Shown: positions 18,603 to 27,622 of the stretch, piece by piece
How positions within the stretch are numbered: the first letter of the stretch is position 1
Layout of the letters: each line of letters opens with the position of its first letter
NCBI RefSeq assembly: GCF_947648125.1
Contig: NZ_CANSMR010000012.1
Location: forward strand, 149,705-213,704
Direction: 5' to 3'
DNA from: an uncultured Bradyrhizobium sp.
GTDB taxonomy: Bacteria; Pseudomonadota; Alphaproteobacteria; Rhizobiales; Xanthobacteraceae
Length of the DNA stretch: 64,000 nt
Program-made: the position numbers and the translations under genes
The notes under the pieces: generated by a model
Told to the model about the DNA's origin: nothing
What the model saw: only the letters and a program-made list of their open reading frames with translations
The model's database searches: none

Positions 18603-19475
18603 TCACGCCCGGCCCTGCTGCCGGAACACCGACGGACTGACACCCGTGACTTGCCTGAACGTCGACGAGAAATGCTGGGCGTGACTGAACCCCGACGCCA
18701 GCGCGATGCTGGTCAGGCTCTCATCGGTGTCGCTGAGGCGACGCTTGGCCACCTCGATGCGCAGGCCGAGCACATAGCGATGCGGGCTGGTGCCCATGCT
18801 CTCCTGGAACGCGCGCAGGAAATGCCGCTTGCTCAGGCCGGCAACATCTGACAGTGCCGACAACGAGATCGTCTCGCCAAGATTGGCCCGGACGAATTCC
18901 TCGATCCGCCGCAGCTTGAGCGCCGGCAGTCCACCGCGGCTCAATGCCTTCGCCGGTTCCGCGCCGCGCGACAGCCGCGCCATATGGGCCAGCGCCTGAC
19001 TGGCCCAGCCTTCGGCGAACAGATCGAACAGATTGTCCGGCGCGGTCGCTTCCTGGCAAAGTTCGGAGAGACCACGACAGAGCTGGTCATGGCCGAACGC
19101 AATCGCTGATGTTTCGATCAAACCATTGAGACGGCTCTGCACGAATTTCGGGTCGACGAAGACGACCACATAGTCGAACGCCGGCCCGACCGACCACTCA
19201 CCCTCGATCTCGGTACCTGCCGGAAACAGCGCCAGGTTGGCCGCCCTGGAGAAATCATATTCAACCGGACGGCCGTTGATCGTGGCCTGCAACCGCGAGC
19301 AGCCGTTGCGGAACCAGAACAACGTCAATTCGGGCTGGCGGAAATGCCAGTTCATGCGCGGCCGCGAGGTCCGGCTGAGCAGCTCGACCCTGATCGGCTC
19401 CGACCGCGCGATGACGGACGACACCAGCTCACCGCCGACCTTGCGGACAAACCGCTCCGGACGCGCTTCCTCCAT
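18603..19475 (-). CDS. AraC-family transcriptional regulator
   Basis: 290 residues. The C-terminal 100 residues hold the double helix-turn-helix: ISLSALSDVAGLSKRHFLRAFQESMGTSPHRYV, then LTSIALASGFSHAQHFSSTFRQVTGVSP. The N-terminal 180 residues are a sensor domain of unknown ligand. It lies directly upstream of, and in line with, the CoA-transferase operon and is its likely regulator. Confidence 0.92.
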   Translation of the reverse strand: MEEARPERFVRKVGGELVSSVIARSEPIRVELLSRTSRPRMNWHFRQPELTLFWFRNGCSRLQATINGRPVEYDFSRAANLALFPAGTEIEGEWSVGPAFDYVVVFVDPKFVQSRLNGLIETSAIAFGHDQLCRGLSELCQEATAPDNLFDLFAEGWASQALAHMARLSRGAEPAKALSRGGLPALKLRRIEEFVRANLGETISLSALSDVAGLSKRHFLRAFQESMGTSPHRYVLGLRIEVAKRRLSDTDESLTSIALASGFSHAQHFSSTFRQVTGVSPSVFRQQGRA

Positions 19476-19690
19476 GGGACATCTCCTCCGCGTTTGGCAC
19501 GGATGGTAAGTTCCAAATCAGAATTGACTATCCACGACCAGAAATCCAGCCCTTTGATGGCTGATCGCCAAGATGTTAGCGGGCAGGTTCGGCGGATAGC
19601 GCACGCGGGGGATCGCGCCGCGATGGCCAGGCGCCTTGCAGAGGAGAGGTAGATGCGAGGAGGCAGGCGCCCGGCGCAGCTCGCGCCGAG

Positions 19691-20371
19691 TTAGCCGGCG
19701 ACCCGGAGCGCGGTCACCGCGACGCAGGCGTTGCCGAACGGAATCAGCACCACCTGCGCGCCGTTCGGCAGCGCGATCGTCGCGAGGTCACCGAGCGCGC
19801 CGTTCTGCCCGTTGAGCTTGGCGAGCTCGGCTGCAACTGTCGGGCAGCTTTCCGCGCTCGGCGTCACCCGCACCAGATTGCCTTCGCAGGACGACCCGAC
19901 CGGCGCGGCAAACACGATGCCGGCGGCGCGCTGGGCAGCGCTGCCCTGCGGCGCCTGGTTTGGCGCGAGCGCGACCAGCGACTGCACCGAATGCGAATTG
20001 CCGGCCTTTGCATCCCACTGCGACTGCGCGGTGTAGTTCGAGTTCGTCGCCAGACCCCGGCCGAGCAACCCGAACAGATTGGCGCAGGTCGCGATGTTGC
20101 CCTGCCGCGCGTGATCGTCGAACACGGTCGGCTGCTGCCCCGCCTGCTGCTGCGGAACGGATGCCGCGGCTGCCGCTGGCGTCTGCGCCTCCTGCGGTCG
20201 CTGCTTGTGCGGCTGCGGCTTCGCGGCGGCGGCAGCAGGCTTCTTGGCCGGCGCAGGTACGGCCGGCTGCAAGGGTACAGGTTGCGTTTGCTGCGCGTAG
20301 ACCACGACGCCGGCAGCACCGAGCGCGGCCACGACGACCGCAACAAAGATCAATCCAAGGGTGCGCCGCAT
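19691..20371 (-). CDS. Membrane-anchored Ala/Pro/Gln-rich protein, unknown function, downstream of the adhesin
   Basis: 226 residues from MRRTLGLIFVAVVVAAL; an upstream in-frame ATG adds 22 hydrophilic residues before the hydrophobic segment and was rejected. Residues 6-28 form one membrane helix or uncleaved signal. A low-complexity linker rich in Pro, Ala, Lys and Gln (about 30-82) follows, then a folded-looking C-terminal domain (about 85-226) with four cysteines (ATCANL, SSCEGN, ESCPTV, GNACVA) that could form two disulfides. I do not recognise the family. It is the third gene in the adhesin/IalB transcript, 79 nt after the IalB stop, and could be an inner-membrane helper reaching into the periplasm. 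Confidence 0.8.
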   Translation of the reverse strand: MRRTLGLIFVAVVVAALGAAGVVVYAQQTQPVPLQPAVPAPAKKPAAAAAKPQPHKQRPQEAQTPAAAAASVPQQQAGQQPTVFDDHARQGNIATCANLFGLLGRGLATNSNYTAQSQWDAKAGNSHSVQSLVALAPNQAPQGSAAQRAAGIVFAAPVGSSCEGNLVRVTPSAESCPTVAAELAKLNGQNGALGDLATIALPNGAQVVLIPFGNACVAVTALRVAG

Positions 20372-20450
20372 CGACAATCCGTCCTTTTCACTTCGCACTT
20401 CAGTTTCGAGCCGGACGCCGGAATCCCACATCCGCATGTCCGACCTCGCT

Positions 20451-21029
20451 TCATTTCAGTTTCGCCAGCACACCGGACAGTCCGTCGAGCGGCGCCGCCA
20501 GCACGATCGGCCCTGCTTGCGGAAGCTGATAGGACACAAGGCACGGCGTCGCCGCGCGGATGTGCCGCCTCAACACATTGCCGATCGCGATCGTGGCAAA
20601 GCAGAAATTGCCTTCGCAGCGATCGGTCTGCGCGACGATGCGGTCCGGACTATCGCCCATCGCGAGCTCGATCTGCGCGCCGACCCCGGCAGCTGCGGGA
20701 ATCCGCATCGCCATCAGCGGCTTGCCGTCGGCGGTCGCAATCAGCGACCAGTTGAAGGCGACCGCGCCCTGCGCGTTGACGATCGACTGCGTGACGTTGC
20801 AGACGCGGCGCCTCGATTTCAGGCTCTCGTCGCAGATCAAGGTCCAGTTCTTGAACGGCTGGATCATCCGCCTGAACTCGCCGAGCGTCTCGCCTTCCGG
20901 CACCGCGACGTCCGACGGCTTCACGGTGTAGGCGGCCGGCGGCGCGCCCTGCGCGACCGCGCTCGCTGCCGCGCAGAGCCAGATCGCCAAAGCCAGACAC
21001 GCCAGCCGCCTCGTCGCCGCCAGGGTCAA
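20451..21029 (-). CDS. Invasion-associated locus B (IalB) family periplasmic protein
   Basis: 192 residues with a signal peptide ending near AVAQ (residue 27). The mature part shows the IalB pattern: FKNWTLICDE and RVCNVTQSIVNAQG, MRIPAAAGV, DRCEGNFCFATIAI and a distal Cys (ATPCLVSYQL). Its start overlaps the adhesin stop by 4 nt (ATGA), so the two are translationally coupled. IalB proteins were first described in Bartonella erythrocyte invasion but are common in non-pathogenic Rhizobiales, where their role is unsettled. The coupling suggests it assists biogenesis or anchoring of the adhesin. Confidence 0.9.
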   Translation of the reverse strand: MTLAATRRLACLALAIWLCAAASAVAQGAPPAAYTVKPSDVAVPEGETLGEFRRMIQPFKNWTLICDESLKSRRRVCNVTQSIVNAQGAVAFNWSLIATADGKPLMAMRIPAAAGVGAQIELAMGDSPDRIVAQTDRCEGNFCFATIAIGNVLRRHIRAATPCLVSYQLPQAGPIVLAAPLDGLSGVLAKLK

Positions 21030-24000
21030 TTGAGCGTCAGGCTCACGCCGGCGCTGACGCCCCAGTCGCTGCCGGCGGTGGTCGCCGCCAAATTGCTGCG
21101 CAGCCGGCTGTTCTCGCTGGTGTAACCGATGCCGAAGGCAAGCGCGCCCTGGCTGCGCCAGACGCCGCCGCCGGCCGATGCGCTGATCTTGCCGGGCCGG
21201 TCGTCATAGCGCAGCGATGCCGCAGCCATGCCGATCGCGGCGGCGCGCCAGGCGTCCTGCCGAACTTCGCCGATCTGGCCGTTGAGCTGCTGGAACGCGC
21301 TGTTGAGCTGGTTGACGTTGACCGCATCGGTGCCGGCGACACCCGCCGCCACGTTGCTGATGGTGACCGGCCCGGTACTGCCGCTGTTCAGCGTCACCTT
21401 GTTGGTGGTGTTCCCTGAGGCATCGGTGTCGTAGCGGATCGAGCTACTGGCAACCGCCTGCAGCTGGCTCACATTGACCGCATCCGTCGCAGCCGAGCCT
21501 GCGGCAACATTGGTGACGCGGCGTTCAGCCCCGGACGAGCCGACCGACACTTCGCCGGTCGCAACCCCCGCGACGCTCTTGCCGACGACGGGCGTATAGG
21601 CCGCATCGCTCAGATTGGCCGTGGTGGTCGAGTTCGCGCCGAGCGCCAGCGAGTTGGCCGAAGTCGCCTTGGCACCAGCGCCGATCGCGACCGAGTTGGC
21701 GCCCGACGCGGCGGAGCCGTTGCCCATCGACACTGCGTTCGCGCCGCTTGCGACCGACTGCGGTCCGATCGCGACACTCTCCGCGCCGGTGGCGGACGAA
21801 TCCGCCGCGGTCGAGTTGGCGTGGAAGTACTTGATGCCTCCGCTGCCGGTAGAGATGTTGTTGACCGTGGTATAGAGCGCGTCGAGCGAGGTGTTGGTGG
21901 CCCAGAGCTGCGAGCCGTTGATCGCGTCCGTCGAGGTCGAGCTGATCTGGCCGGCGGCGACGTTGGTGACGGTGCGTTCCGCCCCGACGCTGCCGACGCT
22001 GACGGTTGAGGTCGGCGCCGTGCCGGCGAAGGCGTAGGCGGTGCCACCAATCGATGTGCTCTTGGTCTGGACCACCGTCGAGGTTGTCGAATTGGCGCCG
22101 AGCGCGACGTCGCCGGCCTGCGCCGTCGCCTTGGCATTCGGACCGAGCGCAACGCTGGTCGGGTTGGAGGTCTGCGATCCGGCGCCGATCGACACCGACT
22201 GGATGCCGCTGGCCTGCGCATTCGTTCCGAACGCGATCGAGTCGGCGAAGTTGGATACCGAATTCTGGCCGATCGCGATGCCGCCGGGCGCGGTCTGCGC
22301 CACGGTTGCGCCAAAGCCCATGCCGATGCCGTTGTCGCCATTGACCACGGTCTGCGGTCCGACCGCGACGGAATTGTTGCCGACCGCGAGCGAGTCGGCG
22401 AGCGTCGAATTGGCGTGGAAGTATTTCGTGGTCGTGGTCGCGAACGAGGTGAGCGCGCCGGTCAGCTGTCGCACGGTGACGGCGTCGCTCGACTGGGTGC
22501 CGTCGGCCACATTGGTGATCTGGCGATAGCTCGTCGCGTTGCCGACCGACACCGCGCCGAGCAGCGCGAGATCGGTGGTGTTGTAGGGAATGATGGTGCC
22601 GCCGATCGTGCCGGAAGCCGGCGCGAGCGCGCGGTTCGAGATCGAGCCCGAGCCGATCGCAACGCCGCCGGCGACCGTGGCCTGGGTGTTGAAGCCGAGC
22701 GCGGTGGAGTTTGCAGCGGTTGCCGACGCGGCGATGCCGGCAGCCATCGAATTCGCACCGGTCGCGCCGTTGTTGGTGTAGTTCGCCAGCTGGGTGCCAC
22801 CGTCGTTGACGCTGTAATAATGCGTCAGGCCGTTGCTGACGACGGTCGACAGGCTGTCGATCGCCTGCGTCGCGGCAAACAGCTGCGAGCCATTGATCGC
22901 ATCGGTCGAGCCGTTGCTGATCCGTCCCGCGGCGACGTTGGTGATGGTGCGTTCGTGGCCGACCGTGCCGACGCTGACGGTCGAGAGCGGCGCCGTGCCG
23001 GCGAAGCTGTAGGCGGTGGTGCCGATGGTGATGCCTGACGTGCCGACCGCCGTGGTGGTCTGGCTGCCGGAGCCGAGCGCGATGTCGTTGGCATTCGTGG
23101 CGGTCGCGCCATTGCCGATCGACACCGAGCCGCTGCCGGTCGCGGTCGACACCGGCCCGATCGCAACCGAATTCGTCCCGGCGGCCGACGAGTCGGCCAG
23201 CGTCGAATTGGCGTGGAAATACTTGATGCCGCCGCCGGTGTTGATGTTGTTAACGGTGGTCGCGAGACCGTCGACCGCCTGGTTGGTGGACCAGAGCTGG
23301 GAGCCGTTGACCGCATCCGTCGAGCCGTTGTTGAGCCGTCCCGCGGCCACGTTGGTGATGGTGCGCTCGGCACCGACCGCACCGACGCTCACCGTCGAGG
23401 CCGGCGTGGTGCCGGCAAAGCTGTAGGTGGTGCCGTTGATCACGGTGTTCGGGGTGCCGACCGCGGCTGACGTGACGCTGCCGAAGCCGAGCGCGACGGC
23501 GCCGGCATTGCTGGCGTTGGCATTGGCGCCAAGCGCGAGCGAATTCGCGGCACCGGCACTCGAATTGACACCGAGAGAGGTCGCCTGAACATCGGAGGCC
23601 GCTGCATTCTGGCCGATCGCGGTGCTGGACGTGGCCGAGGCCTGGGCATTGGGTCCGATCGCGGTGCTGAACTGGCCTGTCGCCTTGGAGATGTATCCCA
23701 AGGCCACTGCGTCGAGCGCCGATGCAGTCGATTGGTAGCCGGCGGCGATCGCATTGTCGCCGCTGGCGGCCGAAGCGTTACCGACCGAGATTGCGTTGGC
23801 GCCGGTCGCGGTCGACACCGGACCGACCGCAACCGAGTTGGTTCCGACGGCTGACGAATCGGCCAGCGTCGAATTGGCGTGGAAATACTTGATGCCGCCG
23901 CCGGCGTTGATGTTTTCGATCGCCTGGTTGGTGGCAAACAGCTGCGACCCGTTGACCGCATCCGTCGACCCGTTGTTGAGCCGCCCCGCCGCGACATTGG

Positions 24001-27000
24001 TGATGGTGCGCTCGGCGCCGACCGCGCCGACGCTGACCGTCGAGGCCGGCGTCGTGCCGGCGAAGCTGTAGGTGGTGCCGTTGATCACCGTGTTCGGCGT
24101 GCCGACCGCAGCGGTCGTCACGCTGCCGAAGCCGAGCGCGACGGCGCCGGCATTGCTGGCGTTGGCATTGGCGCCAAGCGCGAGCGAATTCGTGAAGCCG
24201 GCACTCGAATTCACACCGAGAGCGCTCGACTGAAAGCCGGACGCCGCCGCATTCTGGCCGATCGCGGTGCTCGACGTGGCTGAGGCTTGGGCATTGGGTC
24301 CGATCGCGGTGCTGTATTGGCCTGTGGCCTTGGCGATGAATCCAAACGCCGTTGCGTCGAGGGCCGATGCCACGGAAGCGGCGCCGGTGGCGATCGCATT
24401 GTCGCCGGTGGCGGACGAGGCGTTACCAACCGAGATGGCGCTGGTGCCGGTCGCCGTCGACAGCGGGCCGACCGCAACCGAGTCGGTCCCAACCGCAGAG
24501 GAATCGGCCAGCGTCGAATTGGCGTGGAAATACTTGATGCCGCCGCCATTGTTGATGTTGTTGACGGTGGTGCCAAGGGTGCCGACAGCCTGGTTGGTGG
24601 CGAACAGCTGCGAACCGTTGACCGCATCGGTCGAGCCGTTGTTGAGCCGTCCCGCCGCGACATTGGTGATGGTGCGCTCGGCGCCGACGGCGCCGACGCT
24701 GACCGTCGAGGCCGGCGTGGTGCCGGCAAAGCTGTAGGTGGTGCCGTTGATCACCGTATTCGGGGTACCGACCGCCGCGGTGGTCACGCTGCCGAAGCCT
24801 AGCGCGACGGCGCCGGCATTGCTGGCGTTGGCATTGGCGCCAAGCGCGAGCGAATTCGCGGCACCGGCACTCGAATTGACACCGAGAGAGGTCGCCTGAA
24901 CATCGGAGGCCGCTGCATTCTGGCCGACCGCAGTGCTGGACGTGGCCGAGGCCTGGGCATTGGGTCCGATCGCCGTGCTGAATTGGCCGGTCGCCTTGGC
25001 TATGTATCCAACCGCGACGGCGTCCACGCCGGACGCCGCAGCGCTCACTCCTGCCGCAAGCGCATTGGCGCCTGTGGCTCCAGCGTTGTTGTAGTTGGTA
25101 TCCGTGCCCGTGCTCACGCTGTTGACGCTGTAGTCGTGGATCGCGCCGGCGGTGATCTGGCTCGAGAGCGTATTGGCAACGCTGTAGAGCTGCGAACCGT
25201 TGATGGCGTCCGTGCTCGACGTGCTGATCCGCCCGGCCGCGACGTTGGTGATGGTGCGTTCCGCGCCAACCGCCCCGACGCTGACCGTCGAGCCCGGCGT
25301 GGTGCCGGCGAAGCCCGAATAGGTGATGCCGTTGATCACCGCATTTGGCGTGCCGACCGCGGCAACGGTGACGCTGCCGGAGCCGAGCGCGACATCGCCG
25401 GATTTTGCCGCCGCGGTTGCGCCGTTACCCAGTGCGATGTTGCCGGCGAGACCGGCGGCGCCCGCGGTGGAGCCATTGCCGAGCGCCACGGAGCCCTGCC
25501 CGATCGCCTTGTTGTTGTTGCCGATCGCAACCGCGCCGTTGGCCTGGTTGGCGGCGGTGGCGGAGGCGGTGCCATCACTGTTGGCGATGTTGTTCGCGCC
25601 GCCGGTGAAGGCGCCGGTGCCGCTGGCATAGCTGGGATCGCCGATCGCCACCGCGCCGTTGCCAAAGGCGGTGTTGTTCGCGCCGATGGAAACGGCCTGG
25701 CCGCCTGTGGCCGTCGAATTGGTGCCCAAGGCCACCGCGTTGGCGGAACTGGCCGCGGCATTGTTGCCGATGGCAATGGCGCTCGTGGCCGACGCCTTGG
25801 CGCCGATGCCGAGTGCGGTACTGGCGGTTCCGCTGGCGTTGGCGCTGACGCCGGCCGCGAGAGAGTTGTCTCCTGCCGCGCTCGCTCCAGACCCGAATGA
25901 GGAGGAGTTTTGGCCGCTGGCAACGGCTGCGTTGCCAACCGCAGTGCTGGCGGCGGCACTCGCATTTGAGGCAGTGCCGATCGCCAGCGAGCTCGTGCCG
26001 GCGGCACTGGCCCCAACGCCGGTCGCGATCGAACTGATGCCGGCGGATGCCGCATTGTTGCCGAGTGCGATGCCGCCCGTCGCTGCACTGTTGACGATTG
26101 CGCCCGATCCGATCGCGACCGAGCCCCCGGTGCTCAGCGCCTGCGCCTGATTACCCAACGCGACGGCGAAATCCGCTGACGCCTTGGCGAGGTTGCCGGC
26201 GGCCAACGAACTGATGCCCGACGCGGCCGACTGGATGCCAAAGGCGGCGGCGCTGGAGCCGCTGGCATTGGCGAGGTATCCCACGGCTGCGGCCCCTACC
26301 GCGGAAGCGGTCGCCCCATTACCAACTGCGGTGGCCTGATTTGCCGACGCGGTGGCCGACGTCCCGAAGGCGCTGGCTCCTGTGCCCGTCGCTGAAGCGC
26401 TTGGGCCGACACTGGTTGACCAAGCCCCCGTGGCGGTGGAACCGGTGCCAAGCGCAACAGCCTCGAACGTGAAGCCGGCAGGTGCGGTCCCGCTGGCATT
26501 GGCATTTGTGCCGATGGCGATTGGAGACCCGCCGCCGGTTCCGGCGTTTGCCTTGGCGCTGACGCCGATGGCGGTGCCCGAACCGTTTGAAGATGAGGCG
26601 GAGGATGACAATCCAATCGCGATCGAGGCACCACCGGAGGCGCTCGCCGTCGAGCCCAGCGCCAAGGCACCCACCCCATTTGCAGTGGTGTTGACGCCGA
26701 AGGATGAGGATCCGTCCCCGGTGGAGTGCGCGTTTCCGCCTATGGCGAGGGCATTGGTGCCGGTCGCGTTCGCAAACACACCCATACCGATCGCATTAAG
26801 GCCGTTCACGGAGTTGGAATAGCCCACGATGATCGAACCATCGCCGGTCGCGGTGTTCGAATCGCCGATCGCCAGGGAGTTCTGGCCATTCGCATTGGTA
26901 TTGGCGCCAATGGCGGTTGCGGTGGTCCCGGCGGCGTGGGCGCCGCAACCAATAGCCGTGCTGCCTGCAGTTGCAGCGGTGGGATTGGTGCAGTTGGCGG

Positions 27001-27298
27001 GGTTGCTCAAAACACCATTGCCGATGGCAACCTGCGCGAATGCCGCCTGCGGGATCATGATCCCCATGACGACGAGCAGCGCACCGACCGCTCCGCTAGC
27101 GCCGAGCGAACCAAGCCCTAGCCGCTCGCGCTTTACGCCGAGCCTGCGATGCGCCTCACGCAGCACCGCGATCAGCCGCCGCCGCAGCGAACGGCTGCCC
27201 GCATCGCCCGATGCGACCCAGCTCCGGACGAAGCCGGTGCGGCCTTGACGCTTCAGCGATTCGGTTGAGTTGCGTGCGACAACCATGGTGCGCCCCAT
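21026..27298 (-). CDS. Trimeric autotransporter adhesin (YadA/Hia-like), 2,090 residues
   Basis: The N-terminus has a long basic extension (residues 1-65) followed by a hydrophobic segment ending near AAFAQ (about 87), an extended signal peptide. Residues about 90-620 are a left-handed beta-roll head of 14-residue Hep_Hag repeats of the AxAxGxxSxAxGxxA type. The rest alternates head repeats with neck/stalk modules: seven of the VSVGxxGxERxxTNVAAG type and five KYFHANST modules. The last roughly 75 residues form the YadA membrane anchor, beginning at the helical QLNSAFQQLNGQIGEVRQD and ending in GVSAGVSLTLN. It should form a homotrimeric surface fibre used for attachment or autoaggregation. 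IalB- and membrane-anchor genes follow in the same transcript. A start 4 codons later is possible. Confidence 0.95.
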   Translation of the reverse strand: MGRTMVVARNSTESLKRQGRTGFVRSWVASGDAGSRSLRRRLIAVLREAHRRLGVKRERLGLGSLGASGAVGALLVVMGIMIPQAAFAQVAIGNGVLSNPANCTNPTAATAGSTAIGCGAHAAGTTATAIGANTNANGQNSLAIGDSNTATGDGSIIVGYSNSVNGLNAIGMGVFANATGTNALAIGGNAHSTGDGSSSFGVNTTANGVGALALGSTASASGGASIAIGLSSSASSSNGSGTAIGVSAKANAGTGGGSPIAIGTNANASGTAPAGFTFEAVALGTGSTATGAWSTSVGPSASATGTGASAFGTSATASANQATAVGNGATASAVGAAAVGYLANASGSSAAAFGIQSAASGISSLAAGNLAKASADFAVALGNQAQALSTGGSVAIGSGAIVNSAATGGIALGNNAASAGISSIATGVGASAAGTSSLAIGTASNASAAASTAVGNAAVASGQNSSSFGSGASAAGDNSLAAGVSANASGTASTALGIGAKASATSAIAIGNNAAASSANAVALGTNSTATGGQAVSIGANNTAFGNGAVAIGDPSYASGTGAFTGGANNIANSDGTASATAANQANGAVAIGNNNKAIGQGSVALGNGSTAGAAGLAGNIALGNGATAAAKSGDVALGSGSVTVAAVGTPNAVINGITYSGFAGTTPGSTVSVGAVGAERTITNVAAGRISTSSTDAINGSQLYSVANTLSSQITAGAIHDYSVNSVSTGTDTNYNNAGATGANALAAGVSAAASGVDAVAVGYIAKATGQFSTAIGPNAQASATSSTAVGQNAAASDVQATSLGVNSSAGAANSLALGANANASNAGAVALGFGSVTTAAVGTPNTVINGTTYSFAGTTPASTVSVGAVGAERTITNVAAGRLNNGSTDAVNGSQLFATNQAVGTLGTTVNNINNGGGIKYFHANSTLADSSAVGTDSVAVGPLSTATGTSAISVGNASSATGDNAIATGAASVASALDATAFGFIAKATGQYSTAIGPNAQASATSSTAIGQNAAASGFQSSALGVNSSAGFTNSLALGANANASNAGAVALGFGSVTTAAVGTPNTVINGTTYSFAGTTPASTVSVGAVGAERTITNVAAGRLNNGSTDAVNGSQLFATNQAIENINAGGGIKYFHANSTLADSSAVGTNSVAVGPVSTATGANAISVGNASAASGDNAIAAGYQSTASALDAVALGYISKATGQFSTAIGPNAQASATSSTAIGQNAAASDVQATSLGVNSSAGAANSLALGANANASNAGAVALGFGSVTSAAVGTPNTVINGTTYSFAGTTPASTVSVGAVGAERTITNVAAGRLNNGSTDAVNGSQLWSTNQAVDGLATTVNNINTGGGIKYFHANSTLADSSAAGTNSVAIGPVSTATGSGSVSIGNGATATNANDIALGSGSQTTTAVGTSGITIGTTAYSFAGTAPLSTVSVGTVGHERTITNVAAGRISNGSTDAINGSQLFAATQAIDSLSTVVSNGLTHYYSVNDGGTQLANYTNNGATGANSMAAGIAASATAANSTALGFNTQATVAGGVAIGSGSISNRALAPASGTIGGTIIPYNTTDLALLGAVSVGNATSYRQITNVADGTQSSDAVTVRQLTGALTSFATTTTKYFHANSTLADSLAVGNNSVAVGPQTVVNGDNGIGMGFGATVAQTAPGGIAIGQNSVSNFADSIAFGTNAQASGIQSVSIGAGSQTSNPTSVALGPNAKATAQAGDVALGANSTTSTVVQTKSTSIGGTAYAFAGTAPTSTVSVGSVGAERTVTNVAAGQISSTSTDAINGSQLWATNTSLDALYTTVNNISTGSGGIKYFHANSTAADSSATGAESVAIGPQSVASGANAVSMGNGSAASGANSVAIGAGAKATSANSLALGANSTTTANLSDAAYTPVVGKSVAGVATGEVSVGSSGAERRVTNVAAGSAATDAVNVSQLQAVASSSIRYDTDASGNTTNKVTLNSGSTGPVTISNVAAGVAGTDAVNVNQLNSAFQQLNGQIGEVRQDAWRAAAIGMAAASLRYDDRPGKISASAGGGVWRSQGALAFGIGYTSENSRLRSNLAATTAGSDWGVSAGVSLTLN
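23201..25020 (-). repeat. Three tandem near-identical 645-666 bp repeats inside the adhesin gene
   Basis: The segment around GTCGAATTGGCGTGGAAATA recurs at 23205, 23871 and 24516, and CTGTAGGTGGTGCCGTTGAT near 23421, 24066 and 24731. Each unit encodes a KYFHANST module, head repeats, a TxYSFAGTTPAS module and a neck. Most bases are identical between copies. The 21-bp length difference comes from a seven-residue linker missing in one copy. Confidence 0.9.
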
Positions 27299-27622
27299 TC
27301 ATGACATCTGGTCCAGACGTCGGGGGTGCCATGCCGCGGACTGTGCCGACATGCGTGTCCTTTGGGACCGCATGTGGAGATATGAAGACCGCGCGATGCG
27401 TGCGCGCCTTCCAGTCCTGGCCAACGATGTGTCGAACTCAACGAGCGCGATCTTGCCACCCAGCGCTCGCTCGACTGCCCCATCAATGTGCCCCGAGTCG
27501 TCATATCAAAAATGATAGACACATATTTGACAACGTCACTCAGCAGGCCGTCCAAATAGCGCGCAGATCGTCTCACAAGTTGAATGATTTGCTCGATGCA
27601 CCGTGGGGTAATCCGCAAATCT
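27299..27622. other. Intergenic region upstream of the adhesin with an AT-rich palindrome
   Basis: 324 bp between the AraC gene and the adhesin, both on the minus strand. The portion 27500-27540 is distinctly AT-rich for this genome and contains the dyad TATCA-AAAA-TGATA (27504-27517) next to TTGACA-like and TATGAT-like hexamers, so it is the likely promoter/operator of the adhesin operon. No gene is supported. Confidence 0.45.

Noticed and set aside
23201-25020. Regular repeats considered as a CRISPR-like array
   Set aside because: Units are about 650 bp, in frame and coding; there are no short repeats with unique spacers and no cas genes.
21043-27248. Many shorter frames on both strands within the adhesin gene
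   Set aside because: All are Pro/Ala/Arg-rich shadows of the repetitive adhesin reading frame.
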